DNA of 64,000 bases from Actinacidiphila guanduensis (lineage in GTDB: Bacteria; Actinomycetota; Actinomycetes; Streptomycetales; Streptomycetaceae). The notes beneath the pieces were generated by a model. That model made no database searches, had not been told where the DNA came from, and saw only the letters and a program-made list of their open reading frames with translations. The stretch is from positions 434,001 through 498,000 of the forward strand of contig NZ_FNIE01000003.1 of the NCBI RefSeq assembly GCF_900103985.1, in the 5' to 3' direction. Shown in pieces: positions 1-7,848 of this stretch; position 1 is the stretch's first letter, and every line of letters starts with the position of its first letter. The translations under genes were made by a program, and so were the position numbers.

Positions 1-366
1 GGCGGCGAAGCGGTCGGCGCGGCCGCGTGCGGCGGTCGGCCCGGCGCCCGCCCGCTGCGGGGCGCCGGCCAGAGCTGCGGCGAGGTCGCCGAAGTGCCAG
101 CCGAACGCCGCACGGCGGGCCCGGCGGTCGGCCCGGCCGCCGGTGGCGGGGCGGGCCGGCGGCTCGCCCCACAGCCGTTCGGTGCGGACCTGCCCGACCT
201 GCGGCGGGACCTCGACCCGGCCGCCGGCCTCGGTACGCGGCGAGCGGCTGAGCGCGTAGACGTCGTACGCGTGCTGCGGCAGTGCGCGGACGAGCCGTTC
301 GCACCACGCTCCTCCCTCACCTCGCGCATACGGATAGCCACCCTCGGTGAGCAGTGCGATGCGCAC
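1..366 (-). CDS. DUF3492 / GT4-type glycosyltransferase, N-terminal part
   Basis: Only the first 122 codons are in the window; the gene runs off the left edge. It starts at a GTG (364-366) with an AGAGGGGG ribosome-binding site about 7 nt upstream. The N-terminus reads RIALLTEGGYPY followed by RGEGGAWCERLVRAL, which is the hallmark of the DUF3492 domain found at the front of PelF-like glycosyltransferases. In that family the N-terminal Rossmann-like half precedes a GT4 glycosyl-transfer domain, here outside the window. Members act in the cytoplasm on sugar-nucleotide donors; the acceptor cannot be told. It is separated from the peptide-transport operon upstream by about 1 kb of non-coding repeats, so it probably has its own promoter. 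Confidence 0.82.
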   Translation of the reverse strand, partial: MRIALLTEGGYPYARGEGGAWCERLVRALPQHAYDVYALSRSPRTEAGGRVEVPPQVGQVRTERLWGEPPARPATGGRADRRARRAAFGWHFGDLAAALAGAPQRAGAGPTAARGRADRFAA

Positions 367-862
367 GGGTGCGCCCCCTCTCGGCATGACGGACGTACGG
401 CCATGCCGGGCGGGCGCGTCCCTCCGGGGGCACCGCCATGGACGGCGGTCGGCGCCCGCCCGGCGCGAAGCACGCTATGCCGGGACAACGGTGCCGCGGC
501 GGACGGTTGTCCGCGGCGCCATCAGAAGGGGTGAAGAGCCGTAACCTTCCCGGCGGCCGGTGCGTTTACGGAGCCCCGCCCGGGGGCTGCGCCCGGCAGG
601 TGAGGGGCAGCGCCCCCAACCCCTGGCGCGCTCCTGGCACTTGCCGTGTACGCCGAGGCGGGGCCACCGCCCGGGTGAGCGGGCCCAGGACGGCGATCCG
701 CCGCGGCCGCGCTTCCGCGAACTATCGGGGTACGCGGAGCCGGGAGCCGCGGGCGGGGCGAGGCGGCGTCAGGCGGGCGTTGTCCGGTTGGCCGTTGCTA
801 CCCCTGCGGACGGCTCGGCAGACCACGGCCCGGTCACGGCTCGTCAGCGCGCAGCCCGGGCC
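367..862. other. Non-coding stretch upstream of the glycosyltransferase gene
   Basis: No frame here looks coding; the long GC-rich open frames on both strands lack a family match and consistent third-position bias. It holds an inverted repeat GGACAAC (483-489) / GTTGTCC (506-512), placed about 120 bp upstream of the glycosyltransferase start, which could be a regulator site. Around 575-640 there are GC-rich partial inverted repeats that may form a structured RNA or a terminator. I see nothing else. Confidence 0.5.
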
Positions 863-1372
863 AGTCGGAGGCCGAAACAGCGACGGGCAGGCGGAACTTG
901 CCGCTCCGGCCCAGGCAAGCGATCGCCATCACTGCCGTGCGGAAAAGCTCCGCGGCCCCGGCCGGAGCGGGGCCCGACACGAGCAGGCAAACGCGTCCCG
1001 CAGAACCGGGACGGGCGGCCGGCGCCCTGCGGACAGCTCCGCAGAACGACGGCCGGTCGGAGAACGAAACCGCGGCGGACAGGCGGACTCGTCACGACGG
1101 GCCCCGGCGAACGGCTGCGGACAGCTCCGCAGGACAGCCGCCGGTCGGAGGCCGAAACAGCGACGGGCAAACGGGGCTTGCCGCTCCGGCCCAGGCAAGC
1201 GATCGCTGCCGCTGCCGTGCGGAAAGGCCCCGCGGCCCCCAGCCGGATCGAGGCCCGACACGAGCAGGCGAACGCGTCCGGCAGAGCCGGGACGGACGGC
1301 CGCCGCCCTGCGGACAGCTCCGCAGGACGACCGCCGGTCGGAGAACGAAACCGCGACAGGCAGGCGGACCTG
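863..1372. repeat. 280-bp tandem duplication rich in hairpins
   Basis: A unit beginning GTCGGAGGCCGAAACAGCG at about 863 recurs at 1143 with a period of about 280 bp; the second copy is partial and ends against the stop of the ABC ATPase gene at 1373. The copies differ by scattered substitutions. Each contains a CTTGCC-N11-GGCAAG hairpin. A second hairpin, CTGCGGA-CAGC-TCCGCAG, occurs three times (1027-1044, 1115-1132, 1307-1326, the last with an 8-bp stem), each followed about 10 nt later by CGGTCGGAG. The 1307-1326 hairpin lies about 47 nt past the end of the peptide-transport operon and could serve as its terminator. Confidence 0.75.
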
Positions 1373-3574
1373 TCAGGACACGCCCAGCTGGGCCGCTACT
1401 GCCTTGCGGGCCGTTCTGCGGGCTGCCGCCTCGGTCGGGTCGGGGACCGGGACGGCGGCGAGCAGGCCCTTGGTGTACGGGTCCTGGGGGTTGCCGTAGA
1501 CGTCCTCGGCCGTGCCCTCCTCGACCACGCGGCCCGAGCGCATGACCGCCACCCGGTCGCTCACCTGGCGGACGACGGCCAGGTCGTGGGCGACGAACAC
1601 CAGTGCCACGCCGAACTCCCGCTTCAGCTCGCCGAGCAGGGCGACGACCTGGGCCTGGGTGGTGACGTCCAACGCGGAGACCGGCTCGTCGCAGACGATC
1701 AGCCGCGGCTGCGGGGCGAGCGCCCGCGCGATGCCGACGCGCTGCCGCTGACCGCCGCTGAACTCGTGCGGGTAGCGGTGGTACCAGGCCGGGTCCAGGC
1801 CGACCCGCTCCAGCAGGTCGCCGACGCGGGTGGTGATCTCCCTCTCGGTCAGGCGCCCTTCGGCCCGCAGCGGGTCGGCGATCGACTCGCCGATGCTGCG
1901 GCGGGGGTTGAGCGAGGAGACCGGGTCCTGGAAGACCATCTGCAACTCCCGGCGCAGCGGCCGCAGTTGCCGCTCCCGGAGGGCCGCGATGTCGCGGCCG
2001 CGGTAGCGGACCGCGCCCGCGGTCGGGTCGAGCAGCCGCACCAGCATCCGGCCGAGCGTGGTCTTGCCGCTGCCGCTCTCGCCGACGACGCCGAGCGTCT
2101 CGCCCGCCGCGACCGTCAGGCTCACCCCGTCCACGGCGGCGAACCGCTCCCGCCCGCGTCCGAACTCCTTGCGCAGCCCCACGGCTTCGAGCAAGGGCTC
2201 CCCACCGGAAGCCGCACCCGCTCCCGAGGCGCCGTTGGCGAGCGTACGGCCGACAGCCCCCGACACGGCCCCCTCGCCCAGAGCTTCGACCGAAGCACCC
2301 TCCGACGCGGCTTCCGCAGCCGGGACTTCGGTCGCCGCGTACTCCGGCACGGCTTCCTCAGCGGGTACTTCCGGAGCGGCGTCCTCCGACGCCCCTTCTC
2401 CCGCCGGGACTCCAGCCGCCGCCTCCTCCGACAGGGCACCCCCAGCGCGAGCTTCGACCTCGGCATCCTCCGACGCGGCTTCCCCAGCGGGGACTTCCGC
2501 AGCGGCCCCCTCCGACGCCCCTTCCCCGGACGGGAGTTCAGCCGCCGCACCCTCCGACACGGCACGCCCACCGTCGGCTTCGGCCTCGGCGCCCTCCGAC
2601 ACGGCCCCCTCACCGAGAGCTTCGGGCTCGGCGCCCTTCGCCGGCGCCTCCTCCGCCAGCTCTTGCACGGGCTTCACCGCCGGGCCCTCGCCGTCCAGCC
2701 GCGGGACCGCACTCAGCAGGGCGCGAGTGTACGGGTGGCGGGGCGAGCCGAGCAGTTCGGCCATCGGGCCGGACTCCACGGGCAGACCGTGCTGGAGGAC
2801 AAGGAGGCGGTCCACGCTCGCCGCCGTCACGCCCAGGTCGTGCGTGACCAGCAGCAGCGCCAGCCCCTCGGCCTCGCGCAACTCGTGCAGCAGGTCCAGG
2901 ATCTGGGCCTGGACGGTGACGTCGAGCGCGGTGGTCGGCTCGTCGGCGATGAGCAGCTGCGGCTGGCAGGCCAGCGCCATCGCGATCAGGGCCCGCTGGC
3001 GCATGCCGCCGCTGAACTCGTGCGGCCGCAGCCGGGCCCGCTTGGCCGCCGAGGGAATGCCGACCCGGTCGAGCACCTCGACCGCCCGGCCCCGCGCCGC
3101 CGAGCGGGACGCCTTGTGGTGGGCCCGGTAGACCTCGGCGATCTGGTCGCCGACGGCGTAGTACGGGTCCAGCGAGGAGAGCGGGTCCTGGAAGACGATG
3201 GCGGCGGTGCCGCCGCGCAGCCGGCGCAGCTCCTCCTCACGGGCGGTGAGCACATCGGTGCCGGCGACCCGGACGGTGCCGGTCACCCGCGCGCCGGTGC
3301 CGCGGTGCATGCCGAGCAGGGCGTAGGCGGTGGCGCTCTTGCCGGAGCCGGACTCGCCGACCAGGCCGAGCGCCTCGCCGGGGCGCAGGGTGAAGCCGAC
3401 CCCGTCCACGGCCCGTACGGTGCCGCCGTCGGTGGGGAAGTCGATGCGCAGGTCGGCGACCTCGGCCAGCGGGGCGGGCCCGGGGCCGGTGGGGAGCGCG
3501 GGGGAAATGGGTGCTGCCGTCATGTCCTCGACCGTCGTGGAGTCGGTGCCGCTCGTCGCCTCGGTGCCGCTCAT
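1373..3574 (-). CDS. Oligopeptide ABC transporter, fused OppD-OppF ATPase with repeat linker
   Basis: The 733-residue protein carries two complete ABC ATPase domains, so it supplies both nucleotide-binding subunits of a peptide importer. Domain 1 (about 35-290) has GESGSGKS with Lys79, FSGGMRQR and LIADEPTTALD; domain 2 (about 460-715) has GESGSGKT with Lys504, FSGGQRQR and VCDEPVSALD. Residues 311-436 between them are nine exact-length 14-residue repeats rich in Ala, Glu and Gly. Neither domain keeps the four-cysteine C-terminal motif seen in the other peptide ATPases of this window. The ATG at 3574 overlaps the permease stop (ATGA), implying coupled translation as the last gene of the operon. 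A longer frame upstream is a shadow inside the permease genes. Confidence 0.93.
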   Translation of the reverse strand: MSGTEATSGTDSTTVEDMTAAPISPALPTGPGPAPLAEVADLRIDFPTDGGTVRAVDGVGFTLRPGEALGLVGESGSGKSATAYALLGMHRGTGARVTGTVRVAGTDVLTAREEELRRLRGGTAAIVFQDPLSSLDPYYAVGDQIAEVYRAHHKASRSAARGRAVEVLDRVGIPSAAKRARLRPHEFSGGMRQRALIAMALACQPQLLIADEPTTALDVTVQAQILDLLHELREAEGLALLLVTHDLGVTAASVDRLLVLQHGLPVESGPMAELLGSPRHPYTRALLSAVPRLDGEGPAVKPVQELAEEAPAKGAEPEALGEGAVSEGAEAEADGGRAVSEGAAAELPSGEGASEGAAAEVPAGEAASEDAEVEARAGGALSEEAAAGVPAGEGASEDAAPEVPAEEAVPEYAATEVPAAEAASEGASVEALGEGAVSGAVGRTLANGASGAGAASGGEPLLEAVGLRKEFGRGRERFAAVDGVSLTVAAGETLGVVGESGSGKTTLGRMLVRLLDPTAGAVRYRGRDIAALRERQLRPLRRELQMVFQDPVSSLNPRRSIGESIADPLRAEGRLTEREITTRVGDLLERVGLDPAWYHRYPHEFSGGQRQRVGIARALAPQPRLIVCDEPVSALDVTTQAQVVALLGELKREFGVALVFVAHDLAVVRQVSDRVAVMRSGRVVEEGTAEDVYGNPQDPYTKGLLAAVPVPDPTEAAARRTARKAVAAQLGVS
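2267..2644 (-). repeat. Nine in-frame 42-bp repeats (14 residues each)
   Basis: Units align without gaps as, for example, VSEGAAAELPSGEG, ASEGAAAEVPAGEA, ASEDAEVEARAGGA, LSEEAAAGVPAGEG and ASEGASVEALGEGA; the first unit begins PAKGAEPEALGEGA. The pattern is roughly xSEGAxxEvpxGEx. The stretch is strongly acidic and lacks aromatic residues apart from one Tyr, so it is likely an extended linker joining the two ATPase domains. Confidence 0.9.
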
Positions 3575-4560
3575 CGCAGCACCACCCTTCGGTCGGCCAG
3601 CGCGTAGAGCACGTCGGCGACCGCGTTGGCGACCACCACGGCGAGCCCCATCACCAGCACGATGCCCACGACCACGGGCAGGTCCTTCAACTGCACGGAC
3701 TGCACGAGCTGTTGCCCCAGCCCCGGGACGCCGAAGAGCGTCTCGGTGAGCAGCGCGCCGCCGAACATGGTGCCGAGGTCGAGCGCGGACAGGGCGATCA
3801 CCGGGGACAGCGCGCCGCGCAGGGCGTGCCGGCGGACCAGCGCGCCCTCGCCGACGCCGTAGGCGCGGAAGGTGCGGATGTGGTCCTCGGCGAGCGTCTC
3901 CAGCATCGAACTGCGGGTCAGCCGCGCGTACTTGGCCGCCTCGACCAGGGCCAGCGCCACCCAGGGCAGCAGCAGGTTCCAGGCCCACTGCTGCGGGTCG
4001 GAGGTCAGCGGCACATACGTCGGGTAGGGCAGCCAGCGCAGCCAGGCGCAGAACACCAGGAGCAGCAGGATGCCGGTGATGAACACCGGTGTGGCGATGC
4101 CGATCAGCGTGAAGCCGGTCAGCAGGCGCTCGACGATCGAGCCGCGGCGCAGCGCGGAGAGCAGGCCGGTGCCGATGCCGAGGACGAGCCACAGCACCAT
4201 CGCGCCCAGGGCGAGCGAGGCGGTCGCGGGCAGCTTCTCGGCGATGATGTGGGTGACCAGGTCGCCGGTGCGGTAGGACTGGCCGAGGCAGGGCGCCGGG
4301 CAGTGCAGGGTGCCGGTGCCGGTGCTGTAGTCGTGGCCGGTGAATATGCCCTGGACGAAGTGCCAGAACTGCGCGTACACCGGGTCGTCCAGCCGCATCT
4401 GCACGCGGATCTGGTGCACCTGCGCCACCGAGCAGCGCGGGCCGCAGGCGAGTTGGGCGGCGTTACCGGGCGCGAGGTAGAAGGTCGCGTACAGCACCGC
4501 GGCGAGCACGAGGAGGACGACGGCGGCCTGCAGCAGCCGCCGGCCGGCGAAGCGGATCAC
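3571..4560 (-). CDS. Oligopeptide ABC transporter permease, DppB/OppB type
   Basis: This 329-residue inner-membrane permease begins with a basic residue-flanked first helix (RRLLQAAVVLLVLAAVLYATF) and a long extracytoplasmic loop with two cysteine pairs (CGPRC, CPAPC), then five further membrane segments. The coupling loop that docks on the ATPase reads EDHIRTFRAYG near residue 225. Such proteins pair with a DppC-type partner to form the peptide pore. Start codon ATG at 4560 overlaps the stop of the upstream permease (ATGA), and its own stop overlaps the ATPase start, so the three genes are translationally coupled. Confidence 0.94.
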   Translation of the reverse strand: MIRFAGRRLLQAAVVLLVLAAVLYATFYLAPGNAAQLACGPRCSVAQVHQIRVQMRLDDPVYAQFWHFVQGIFTGHDYSTGTGTLHCPAPCLGQSYRTGDLVTHIIAEKLPATASLALGAMVLWLVLGIGTGLLSALRRGSIVERLLTGFTLIGIATPVFITGILLLLVFCAWLRWLPYPTYVPLTSDPQQWAWNLLLPWVALALVEAAKYARLTRSSMLETLAEDHIRTFRAYGVGEGALVRRHALRGALSPVIALSALDLGTMFGGALLTETLFGVPGLGQQLVQSVQLKDLPVVVGIVLVMGLAVVVANAVADVLYALADRRVVLR

Positions 4561-5732
4561 CGGGCACCGCCCTTCTCCTCGCCGGAGCCGGAGCCGGAGT
4601 CGGCAGCGGCAGCGGCAGCCGACGAACCGGAAGCGGCCGCAGGACCGTTGGCACTCCCCGGAGCATCGGCGGTGGCCGTCACAGCAGCGGACCCGGAAAC
4701 GGACCCGGCGGCATCGGCCGCCCCTGCCCCCGCGGCCTTGCGGGCCTCCGCCCGCCGCTCCTTGCGCGTGCCGACCCCCAGCCGCCCGGCCGCGCGCGGG
4801 TCGAGCGCGACCCGCACCCCGTCGGCGAAGACGGTGAACGCCAGCACCGTGACGAACAGCAGCAGCGCCGGCAGCAGCACGTACGCGGAGTCGGCCTGGT
4901 ACCAGGTCGCGGCCGAGGAGAGCATCTGGCCCCAGGAGGAGGTCGGCGGGGTGACGCCGATGCCGAGGAAGGACAGGCCCGCCTCGGAGACGATGTTGGT
5001 GGGCAGCTGGATCGCCGCGTAGGTGAGCACGGGCGCGACCAGCGCGGGCAGCAGTTCGCGGCGGGCGGTGCGCCAGGTGCTGGAGCCGGCCAGCTTGGAG
5101 GCGGCCACGTAGTCCAGCGACTTGTGGGCGAGCACCTGGGCGCGGACGATCTTGGCGGTGCCGCCCCAGGCGAGCAGGCCCAGTACGAGCGCGAGCAGCA
5201 CCGGGCGGGGGAAGCCGCTCGGCACGATCGCGAGCAGGGCGATGGTGAAGACGAGCGCGGGCATGGTGACGAAGACGTCGGTCACCCGGCTGAGCAGCGC
5301 GTCGACGAACCGGTTGCCGAGGCCGGCGGCCAGCCCGAGGGCCACGCCGACGACGACCTGCAGCACGGTGGCGCCCAGCGCGATGGCGAGCGAGGTGCGG
5401 GCGCCGTAGACGAGCCGGGCGAACAGGTCGCGGCCGGTGCCGGGTTCGACGCCCAGCCAGTGCTGCCCGCTGATGCCGCCGAAGTGCCCCAGCGGCACCG
5501 CGCCGGCCCGGGAGTCGAGCAGCGCGGCGTGGTACGTGGTGGTGTCCTGGCCTTCGAGGGCGGCGAGCAGCGGTGCGCCGGCCGCGACGAGCACCAGCAG
5601 GACGACGACGGCGCCGCCGGCCACGGCTGCGGGCCTGGCCCGCAGCCGCCGCCAGACCTGCCGCGCCCCGGAGGGCGGCGCCAGTGGAGCCGCGCCGCCC
5701 TCCGGGAGGGTGGTGAGGGTGTCCGCGCTCAC
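4557..5732 (-). CDS. Oligopeptide ABC transporter permease, DppC/OppC type
   Basis: A 391-residue membrane protein. It has the N-terminal helix after RLRARPAAVAGG, a periplasmic loop containing HWLGVEPGTGRDLFARL, and a core of five helices with the EAA-type loop LDYVAASKLAG. The signature GLSFLGIGVTPP near the end is typical of the DppC family. After about residue 300 a roughly 80-residue tail rich in Ala, Gly and Ser with a basic start (RKERRAEARK) extends beyond the family's usual end; it is cytoplasmic by topology. It begins 4 nt downstream of the binding-protein gene and overlaps the next permease by 4 nt. Confidence 0.94.
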   Translation of the reverse strand: MSADTLTTLPEGGAAPLAPPSGARQVWRRLRARPAAVAGGAVVVLLVLVAAGAPLLAALEGQDTTTYHAALLDSRAGAVPLGHFGGISGQHWLGVEPGTGRDLFARLVYGARTSLAIALGATVLQVVVGVALGLAAGLGNRFVDALLSRVTDVFVTMPALVFTIALLAIVPSGFPRPVLLALVLGLLAWGGTAKIVRAQVLAHKSLDYVAASKLAGSSTWRTARRELLPALVAPVLTYAAIQLPTNIVSEAGLSFLGIGVTPPTSSWGQMLSSAATWYQADSAYVLLPALLLFVTVLAFTVFADGVRVALDPRAAGRLGVGTRKERRAEARKAAGAGAADAAGSVSGSAAVTATADAPGSANGPAAASGSSAAAAAADSGSGSGEEKGGAR

Positions 5733-5736
5733 GGCG

Positions 5737-7458
5737 TCACTTCACCGCGACCTGGGAGACGTCGAGCACACCGGTCCAGTCGCTGATGACGACGTTGCGG
5801 ATGTCCTTGCCGTACAGCCGCTTGTAGACGGGGTGCACCAGCGGCACGGTCAGCGCCTGGGCGCCGATCTTCTTGTCGAGGGCGCCCCAGCGCTTGGCGG
5901 CCGCGCTCAGGTCGGTGATCTTGTTGATGGCGTCGATCTCGTTGTTCACCGACGGGTCGTTCAGCTGGGCGCTGTTGAAGTTGTAGCCGTCCTTGACGAT
6001 CTGCCGGCCGTCGAAGATCGGGCCGAGGAACGGGCCGCCGGAGGGCCAGTCGGCACCCCAGCCGGCCAGGAACAGGCCCGGCTCGGTCTTGACGCTGTAG
6101 ACCTTGTCGTCGTAGGCGTTGTGCTCCAGGCCGTCGAGCTTGACGGTGATGCCGGCCTTCTTCAGCGCGTCCTGGATCGCGGTGGCGACCTCGGGGCCTT
6201 CCTCGCCGCCCTTGTTGGTGTCGTGGGTGAGGGTGACGGTCAGGCCGTGGGGGTAGCCGGCCTCCTTCAGCAGCTCCTTCGCCTTGGCCGGGTCACCGCT
6301 CGCGCCCGCCGGGAAGGGGTCGTACGGGGTGTAGCCGAAGGCGGCCTGCGGGGGCAGGAAGGTGGTGGCGGGCTCGGCGAGCGCGGAGCCGCCGTCGGCG
6401 TCGACCACGGTGGAGCGGTCCACGGCGTAGGCGATGGCCTCGCGCACCTTGATGTTGTCGAACGGCTTCACCTTGGGGTTGAAGGCCAGGTAGTCGGTGT
6501 AGCCGAAGTGGCCGGTGCCCACCCGCGAGGCCAGCGCCTTGTCGCCGGTGACCTTGGCGAGCTCGGCCGGGCCGAGGTTGGTGTCCGTGGTCACCGCGTC
6601 CGCGTCCTTGCCGACGCCCGCGGACAGCCGCTGGTTGATGACGGCCTGGTCCAGGCCCGACTGCACGTCGATGGTGTCGGGGTAGGCCTGCCGCTGGTCG
6701 TCGGTCGCCCGCGACCACTCGGGGTTGCGCTTGAGCACGATGTGCTCGCCGTTGTTCTGGTTGCTGACCACCTCGTACGGGCCGGTGGAGACCGGGTGGT
6801 CGGCGTACTTGGTGCCGGTGTCCTTCGCCTTGGGCACCGGCGAGAAGGAGGTCTGGGTGGCCAGCAGCGGGAAGTCGCCCTCGGGCTTGTTCAGGTGGAA
6901 GACGATGGTCTTCGCGTCCGGCGTCTGGATCGCCGGCAGGCCCTTGGGGTCCTTGTACGGGCCCTGGTAGTCCTGCGCGCCGACCAGCCAGTCCCGCAGG
7001 TAGGGCGCGCCGCCGGACAGCTCGGGCGCGAAGGAGCGCTCGATGCCGTACTTGATGTCGGCGGCGGTGACCGGCGTGCCGTCCTGGTACTTCAGCCCGT
7101 CCTTGAGGTGGTACGTCCACACCGTCGCGTCCTTGCTGGGCGTGCCGGTGTCGGTGGCGAGGTCGGGGACGACCTTGTTGCCGGCGGCGCCGTTGGCGCG
7201 GTTGCGGGTGGTCAGCGTGCGGTACACCAGCGAGGGGATGTTGCCGCCGCCGGAGGTGTAGAGGCGGGCCGGATCGAAGTTGGTCTGCGGCTGGTTGTTC
7301 AGCACGTAGAGGGTGCCGCCCTTGTGCGGGGCCGCGTCGGTGCCGCTCTTGGCGGCCGAGTCCGCGCTCTTGGGGCCGCAGGCGACGGCCCCTCCGGCGA
7401 GGGCCAGGCCGACGGCTATCACGCCCAGATTGCGAGGCGTCACGGACAAGCGATGCAT
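5737..7458 (-). CDS. Oligopeptide ABC transporter substrate-binding lipoprotein
   Basis: The 573-residue protein has a lipoprotein signal peptide with Cys27 (GGAVAC) as probable lipidation site; Ala rather than Leu at -3 makes the lipobox imperfect. The rest is a family 5 solute-binding protein, with motifs such as VWTYHLKDGLKYQDGTPVT, IKYGIERSF and KVREAIAYAVDRS. It would capture peptides outside the membrane and hand them to the downstream permeases. It is the first structural gene of the operon. An upstream GAAAGG lies near the ATG at 7458, and nearly 300 nt of leader with a short ORF precede it. Confidence 0.94.
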   Translation of the reverse strand: MHRLSVTPRNLGVIAVGLALAGGAVACGPKSADSAAKSGTDAAPHKGGTLYVLNNQPQTNFDPARLYTSGGGNIPSLVYRTLTTRNRANGAAGNKVVPDLATDTGTPSKDATVWTYHLKDGLKYQDGTPVTAADIKYGIERSFAPELSGGAPYLRDWLVGAQDYQGPYKDPKGLPAIQTPDAKTIVFHLNKPEGDFPLLATQTSFSPVPKAKDTGTKYADHPVSTGPYEVVSNQNNGEHIVLKRNPEWSRATDDQRQAYPDTIDVQSGLDQAVINQRLSAGVGKDADAVTTDTNLGPAELAKVTGDKALASRVGTGHFGYTDYLAFNPKVKPFDNIKVREAIAYAVDRSTVVDADGGSALAEPATTFLPPQAAFGYTPYDPFPAGASGDPAKAKELLKEAGYPHGLTVTLTHDTNKGGEEGPEVATAIQDALKKAGITVKLDGLEHNAYDDKVYSVKTEPGLFLAGWGADWPSGGPFLGPIFDGRQIVKDGYNFNSAQLNDPSVNNEIDAINKITDLSAAAKRWGALDKKIGAQALTVPLVHPVYKRLYGKDIRNVVISDWTGVLDVSQVAVK

Positions 7459-7848
7459 GGTGGAGACCTTTCGCGGGCCCGGTCGGGGCCCGAGCAGGGG
7501 AAGGTGCGCGCCGGTTCGCCGGGCGCGCGCAAGGGGGTGGTGCTCGGGGGGTGCGGTCCGGGTGGCCCGCGGTGGCGGGCGGCCGGACCTGCCGGAGCCG
7601 GCCCCTGGTCGCGGAGGCGGTGCCTCGACGCGGGGGACCGGCCGGTGGGGTCAGCGACAGTGCACGTCGGCCACGCTGTGCGCGGCCACGCCGATCAGCA
7701 CCAGCTCGAAACCGGTGCGGACGAGGGGACGGATGTTGCGCTGTGCCATGCCCAGAAGGGTGCCTGGCGGCGCAGAGAAAAGTCAAAGTCGATCATTGGC
7801 AATCACAAAGCAACACTTATGATCCGGCCCGCTTCCCACGGCCGTGCT
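7459..7848 (-). promoter_or_regulatory. Leader and promoter region of the peptide-transport operon
   Basis: The 390 bp between the binding-protein start and the DUF3152 gene hold an unusually AT-rich patch (about 7775-7825) that contains ATTGCCAAT, a 9-bp inverted repeat, and probably the operon promoter. Downstream on the minus strand come a short ORF (7651-7749) and then GC-rich inverted repeats (about 7470-7535), including CCGG-CGAA-CCGG and CGGGCC/GGCCCG arms. That arrangement could attenuate transcription. No regulator binding site is recognised. Confidence 0.45.
7651..7749 (-). CDS. Possible 32-residue leader peptide of the peptide-transport operon
   Basis: An ATG at 7749 opens a 32-codon frame ending in TGA at 7651. 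It begins MAQRNIRPLVRTG, continues through a hydrophobic FELVLIGVAA and ends HSVADVHCR. It is short, hydrophobic in the middle, and sits between the AT-rich promoter patch and the hairpins ahead of the binding-protein gene, as a regulatory leader would. No convincing ribosome-binding site precedes it, which is the main reason for doubt. It could instead encode a small membrane peptide or be chance. Confidence 0.4.
   Translation of the reverse strand: MAQRNIRPLVRTGFELVLIGVAAHSVADVHCR

Noticed and set aside
560..3607. 1015-codon plus-strand open frame over the left end
   Set aside because: It is antisense to the ATPase gene, whose domains and coupling are unmistakable, and its left part runs through duplicated non-coding DNA with Arg/Gly/Ala-rich junk. 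Such frames are routine in very GC-rich DNA.
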